Part shown: piece after piece, positions 18,939 to 21,582 of the stretch
How the letters are laid out: each line of letters starts with the position of its first letter
Position numbering within the stretch: position 1 is the stretch's first letter
Program-made: the position numbers and the translations under genes
Origin: Amphimedon queenslandica
Lineage: Eukaryota > Porifera > Demospongiae > Haplosclerida > Niphatidae
Assembly: GCF_000090795.2 (NCBI RefSeq)
Contig: NW_003546285.1
Coordinates: forward strand, 192,447 to 214,028
Length of the DNA: 21,582 nucleotides
Direction of reading: 5' to 3'
Notes under the pieces: model-generated
The model's input: only the letters and a program-made list of their open reading frames with translations
Told to the model about the DNA's origin: nothing
The model's database searches: none

Positions 18939-18952
18939 GTTGCCATGGAGAC
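18939..18952 (-). promoter_or_regulatory. RFX X-box motif
   Basis: Minus strand GTCTCCATGGCAAC fits the ciliary X-box consensus RYYNYYWWRRNRAC at all 14 positions, with an intact GGCAAC half-site. It lies 31 bp upstream of the DNAAF5 ATG, the usual position for RFX-driven cilia genes. Its CCATGG core supplies the out-of-frame ATG at 18946. Confidence 0.75.
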
Positions 18953-18962
18953 AGGATAGAAT

Positions 18963-18992
18963 CACGTGAGCCTTATCGATGATAGTCACGTG
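18963..18992. promoter_or_regulatory. Paired CACGTG E-boxes
   Basis: ATCACGTGAG and GTCACGTGAT, with core sites 24 bp apart (start to start). TCACGTGA-type sites bind bHLH-zip factors (USF, MITF/TFE). They lie between two divergent genes, so either or both could be targets. Confidence 0.5.
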
Positions 18993-19107
18993 ATCCGGTG
19001 CATGTGACTCTGTTTTGAGAGGACAAACAAAAGAGAAGAAAGTCCTGCAGGTAGCCTGAAGCTGCAAGCCTTCCTCCATTTTAAAACTACTCTTTATATC
19101 TATATTG

Positions 19108-19182
19108 GTGAGCTAAGGAGCACAATAGAGACACAGAAAAAGCAACAAAAATTGACACATTTCTCTCCCTTGCCTTTTTTAG
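19108..19182 (+). other. Probable 5' UTR intron of the SMIM30 gene
   Basis: GTGAGC donor at 19108 and a TTGCCTTTTTTAG acceptor ending at 19182, 16 bp before the ATG. A second donor, CTGCAG|GTAGCC at 19051, is possible, so the intron is either 75 or 132 nt. Confidence 0.5.
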
Positions 19183-19198
19183 ATTGGTACCACGCCCA

Positions 19199-19378
19199 AT
19201 GGAAAAGCTACTAGTCCTACCACTTCTCTTGACCCTCTTCTCGGTATTTTTCCAGCCAGTCAGTGCTTACAGATTTGGTGTTGGAGATGGTCTTGCTATA
19301 GTCCTGTTTGTTGTCATTGGAGTGATTGCGATATGCGCTCTGTTGGGCTGGATCTCTAGGAAAAGAGCTGGACGTTAA
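19199..19378 (+). CDS. SMIM30: SMIM30-like single-pass microprotein (59 aa)
   Basis: Single coding exon. The protein has a hydrophobic leader (residues 1-23, LLVLPLLLTLFSVFFQPVSA), then GVGDGLAI, a membrane helix (about 31-50) and a basic end (SRKRAGR). Length, order and key positions (GD, A-hydrophobic run, ICALLG, RKR.G) match vertebrate SMIM30, an ER/membrane microprotein of 59 residues. The in-frame ATG at 19199 sits in ACCACGCCCAATGG, directly after the splice acceptor of a 5' UTR intron. It is divergent from DNAAF5 and convergent with ANAPC2. The protein is very short, so homology rests on pattern and size; a chance match of this quality seems unlikely. Confidence 0.8.
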   Translation: MEKLLVLPLLLTLFSVFFQPVSAYRFGVGDGLAIVLFVVIGVIAICALLGWISRKRAGR

Positions 19379-19625
19379 TTGGAGAAAACCATCACTACTG
19401 CAAACGAATGGATAGATACATTAAAGCTTGCACACTATAAATTATCTATATTATTATTATCATATTATTATTATTGTTATGTTAATTCTAATTGATGTAC
19501 ATGTGTTTGTACATGCATACATGCTGAAAATATTATTATAATTTTTTTTCCTATTTTTCTTTTTTTTTTGGTTGTAATTTACGTGTGATTTATTGTAAAG
19601 GGTCTTTTTTTATTGCTGCTCTAAG

Positions 19626-19631
19626 AATAAA
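19626..19631 (+). terminator. Poly(A) signal AATAAA, SMIM30 gene
   Basis: First clear plus-strand hexamer after the stop, giving a 3' UTR of about 250-270 nt. Confidence 0.45.
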
Positions 19632-19773
19632 AAAATTAGGATGGATCTAAAAATATGAACTAATAAAAATTTTTAATTGATTGCCCCACAAAATTTTGTA
19701 ATGCAGAGTAGGGAAATCCTGAATCTTGTATGTACATAAAGTGAAAATGAAATAAGATTACGATACCAAATTG

Positions 19774-19779
19774 TTTATT
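19774..19779 (-). terminator. Poly(A) signal AATAAA, ANAPC2 gene
   Basis: TTTATT on the plus strand, 101 nt past the ANAPC2 stop codon. Confidence 0.5.
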
Positions 19780-19879
19780 CAAGTAACATATAATTATACT
19801 AAAAACAAGAAACAGATCAATTGATATCAATTAAACTAAACGTCATTCAATTTAATTTTCTGTCATTTCAATTTTCCCT

Positions 19880-21297
19880 TCAGTTATTCTTACAAAGCTG
19901 ATAGACTCCTCCAGTACACATCAGCTCCTGCCCCTTCACCTTTTTATCAAGGCAGGCCTTCAATTCGGCTACAGTACAGCTGGACTGACCCGCCCCTCCT
20001 CCTCCGCCCGGCCCTGATAACATGAACATACTTAGCATGTTGTGTATCTTGTCAAGTGACATTGGACCGAGGTTGGTTAACATGGCTGTGACATACGACC
20101 ACACCACCTGTGGGGTACAGAGAGAGAAGCATTCATAATGAACAGCAAACAGCAAAATTAAATTCCAGCAAAAAATTTCAAAATATATGCGGTACAAAAA
20201 AGTAAAAAGTGACAATATTTGCATATACTTCTAAATCGTTTTCTTTTTGGCTTTTCATGGAAGACATTGCCGACTCTTCCTCAAACACGCCCCCTAATAA
20301 AATAAATTAGTCACGCCCACCTCTTTAGTACTTACCTTCGTGATAAGTATCGTCCATTCCTTCTTTCTCAAATATCTTAAAAACCTCACCCTCCTTCTCT
20401 TCGCAGAGTACACCCTGCCCCGCCCAATAGAGCAAGTGACGTCTTATAACTGAAGGTGTGCTCTCTAGTTCAGTACTCAGGTCCTCGACGCTCCATACAC
20501 CTTAGAATGAGAATGGAAAAATAAGAATGGAAAAACGAGAATGGAAAAACAAGAATGGAAAAATGAGAATAGAAAAGATCAAGAAATGGAATCTAAAACC
20601 ATGTACATGTACAATAATAAAAATATAATAAAATGCACTAATTATTAGAGTAGCATGATAAGTACAGCATGAAAAAAACAGTTTATATATACTTACTTTT
20701 ATTCTGGAACTGCCATATCACACTGGCTCTTGATGGAGACACTTGAAAGTTGAGTATCTGATCATTGACTTCGAGTTCCAGCTGAACCTGTCCAAGATCA
20801 TGGCACCATTTCAACTCCCTCATCCCTTTTATCTCTTGAAAGGATTTATTATAATCGTCAAGCTTTCTAGAAGAATAAAGAAAGAATTTATTTTAAAAGT
20901 AACATTTCTTATTATTGATACTTTTGAATAAAAGCTGGTAGCTTCATTGTCTCTATCCTAAACGAAGGCCAAAAAATATGCGAAAGAATGAAAGAATTAA
21001 TAATAACATCATTTTCATGATCATCACCATCACCCTACAATAATAGAAATAATAATGTTAATGTACATGTGTGTGTATGTGTGAACCTGTTGCTGTTTCT
21101 TGATTGATAGTTTGTTGTTGATGAGTCCATTCACTCTCCTTGAGTCTGTGATGTCCTTAATCATCACTTCACAGTAATGGAGGTTACTCTCTCCAAATCT
21201 CAGCTTTAATAACTCAAGGTTCCTTAACTATTGAAGTTATGAGAAACAAAAAAAAGAAATTAATTAAAAGAGAGATAAGCTAATATTAACATTGATG

Positions 21298-21336
<39 letters not shown>

Positions 21337-21454
21337 TTGGGGTATTACTTCTCTTGTGACATCATAGTCAAGTGATAGTAATAGTCTGTCAGACAATAAA
21401 GTTCTGTACTCATTCACAAATAGATCTTGACCGCCATAGATGTGAACCAATAAG
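19880..21454 (-). CDS. ANAPC2: Anaphase-promoting complex subunit 2, C-terminal part (cut by the window edge)
   Basis: Seven visible exons: 21454-21349, 21227-21087, 21034-20922, 20866-20697, 20500-20336, 20293-20229 and 20107-19880. They encode about 328 residues with consistent phases. ANAPC2 is the cullin-like core of the APC/C ubiquitin ligase, binding the ANAPC11 RING. Visible signatures are HIYGGQDLFVNEYRTLLSDR, RNLELLKLRFGESNLHYCEV (cullin homology), FWPSFRIETMKLP, LKWCHDLGQVQLELEV and VWSVEDLSTEL. The terminal winged helix reads VVWSYVTAMLTNLGPMSLDK through GVYQLCKNN. Relative to vertebrates, a Gly-rich insertion (GPGGGGGAGQ) sits inside the winged-helix domain. The N-terminal half lies beyond the right end. 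Confidence 0.93.
20511..20578 (+). repeat. 14-bp tandem repeat, about 5 copies
   Basis: Unit GAATGGAAAAACAA, with starts at 20511, 20525, 20539, 20553 and 20567. It lies in an ANAPC2 intron next to the acceptor at 20501, so the RNA reads a pyrimidine-rich TTTTTCCATTC ladder there. Confidence 0.9.
21297..21335 (+). repeat. (AAT)n microsatellite
   Basis: About 13 uninterrupted ATA/AAT units in the ANAPC2 intron between 21348 and 21228. Confidence 0.9.
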
Positions 21455-21507
21455 CTAAAAATAGATATACATGTAACTGTATGGAGTTCATAACTCAGTA
21501 ATCTGTT

Positions 21508-21582
21508 ATCAGAATCAGCTCAAACTTTCTACACAGTATAAGGACATCAATATGTATCAATAAATGTAATAAAAATTAGGGG
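21508..21582 (+). repeat. Fragment of the 177-bp repeat family at the window edge
   Basis: ATCAGAATCAGCTCAAACTT, then TCTACACAGTATAAGGACAT, then CAATATGTATCA and GTAATAAAAATTAGGGG follow the 3.3-4.4 kb unit almost base for base. The copy is cut by the window end and lies in an ANAPC2 intron, again antisense to its host. Confidence 0.9.

Larger units (their letters stand above)
18909..19198. promoter_or_regulatory. Divergent promoter, DNAAF5 / SMIM30
   Basis: 290 bp between the two start codons. It holds an RFX X-box (18939-18952), two CACGTG E-boxes (18963-18968 and 18987-18992), and ACCACGCCC touching the SMIM30 start codon. The right part carries a probable 5' UTR intron. Confidence 0.7.
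19379..19879. other. Convergent intergenic region, SMIM30 / ANAPC2
   Basis: About 500 bp of AT-rich 3' UTR sequence, with an ATT run near 19450-19475 and T-rich stretches at 19540-19570. No gene seen. Confidence 0.6.

Noticed and set aside
20743..20931. Plus-strand 62-codon open frame
   Set aside because: It overlaps ANAPC2 exons in antisense and is AT-rich intron elsewhere.

Overview
The window looks like nuclear DNA from an early-branching animal, most likely a demosponge of the Amphimedon type. The reasons are very tight gene spacing, introns often of 50-150 nt with GT..AG ends, AT-rich non-coding DNA full of AAT, GA and CATGTA simple repeats, and animal genes such as a P-Rex RhoGEF, DNAAF5, ANAPC2 and a SMIM30 microprotein. 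The species is inferred. All exon models below were built by hand from splice signals, reading phase and remembered family sequences, with no transcript evidence. Eight genes are visible, and for seven of them every exon junction is phase-consistent. From left to right: (1) 810-2596 minus, the start of a P-Rex-like Rac GEF (DH domain and start of PH; the rest is not visible). (2) 3177-8229 minus, a complete 607-residue PDZ / proline-rich / SAM scaffold protein with a 13-nt microexon. (3) 8570-11642 plus, a 699-residue pseudokinase-Kelch fusion. (4) 12392-13385 minus, mitochondrial GrpE (GRPEL1, 257 aa). (5) 13499-14005 plus, an unrecognised 112-residue type I membrane protein. (6) 14292-18908 minus, 17-exon DNAAF5 (831 aa), a cilia/dynein assembly factor. 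(7) 19199-19378 plus, a 59-residue SMIM30-like microprotein. (8) 19880-21454 minus, the C-terminal part of ANAPC2, running off the right end. The layout alternates between head-to-head and tail-to-tail pairs. Three short divergent promoters (340, 113 and 290 bp) serve genes 2/3, 4/5 and 6/7, and three convergent intervals separate 3/4, 5/6 and 7/8. The DNAAF5 promoter carries a full-consensus RFX X-box 31 bp from the start codon, fitting a ciliary gene. The GRPEL1 promoter carries a TGATGCAA box like those of stress-induced mitochondrial chaperone genes. GGGCGTGG (CACCC/KLF-like) boxes recur in all three divergent promoters. The most striking non-coding structure is a repeat family with a 175-186 bp period. 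It occurs as a six-copy array in an intron of the PDZ-SAM gene, a three-copy array in a DNAAF5 intron and a fragment in an ANAPC2 intron, always in the same orientation and always antisense to its host gene. One unit has gained a perfect 76-bp palindrome. A 101-bp foldback element, a small inverted-repeat (MITE-like) family and GA/CT tracts that double as splice-site polypyrimidine tracts complete the picture. The genes share no obvious pathway, so this is a compact housekeeping and signalling neighbourhood rather than a functional cluster.
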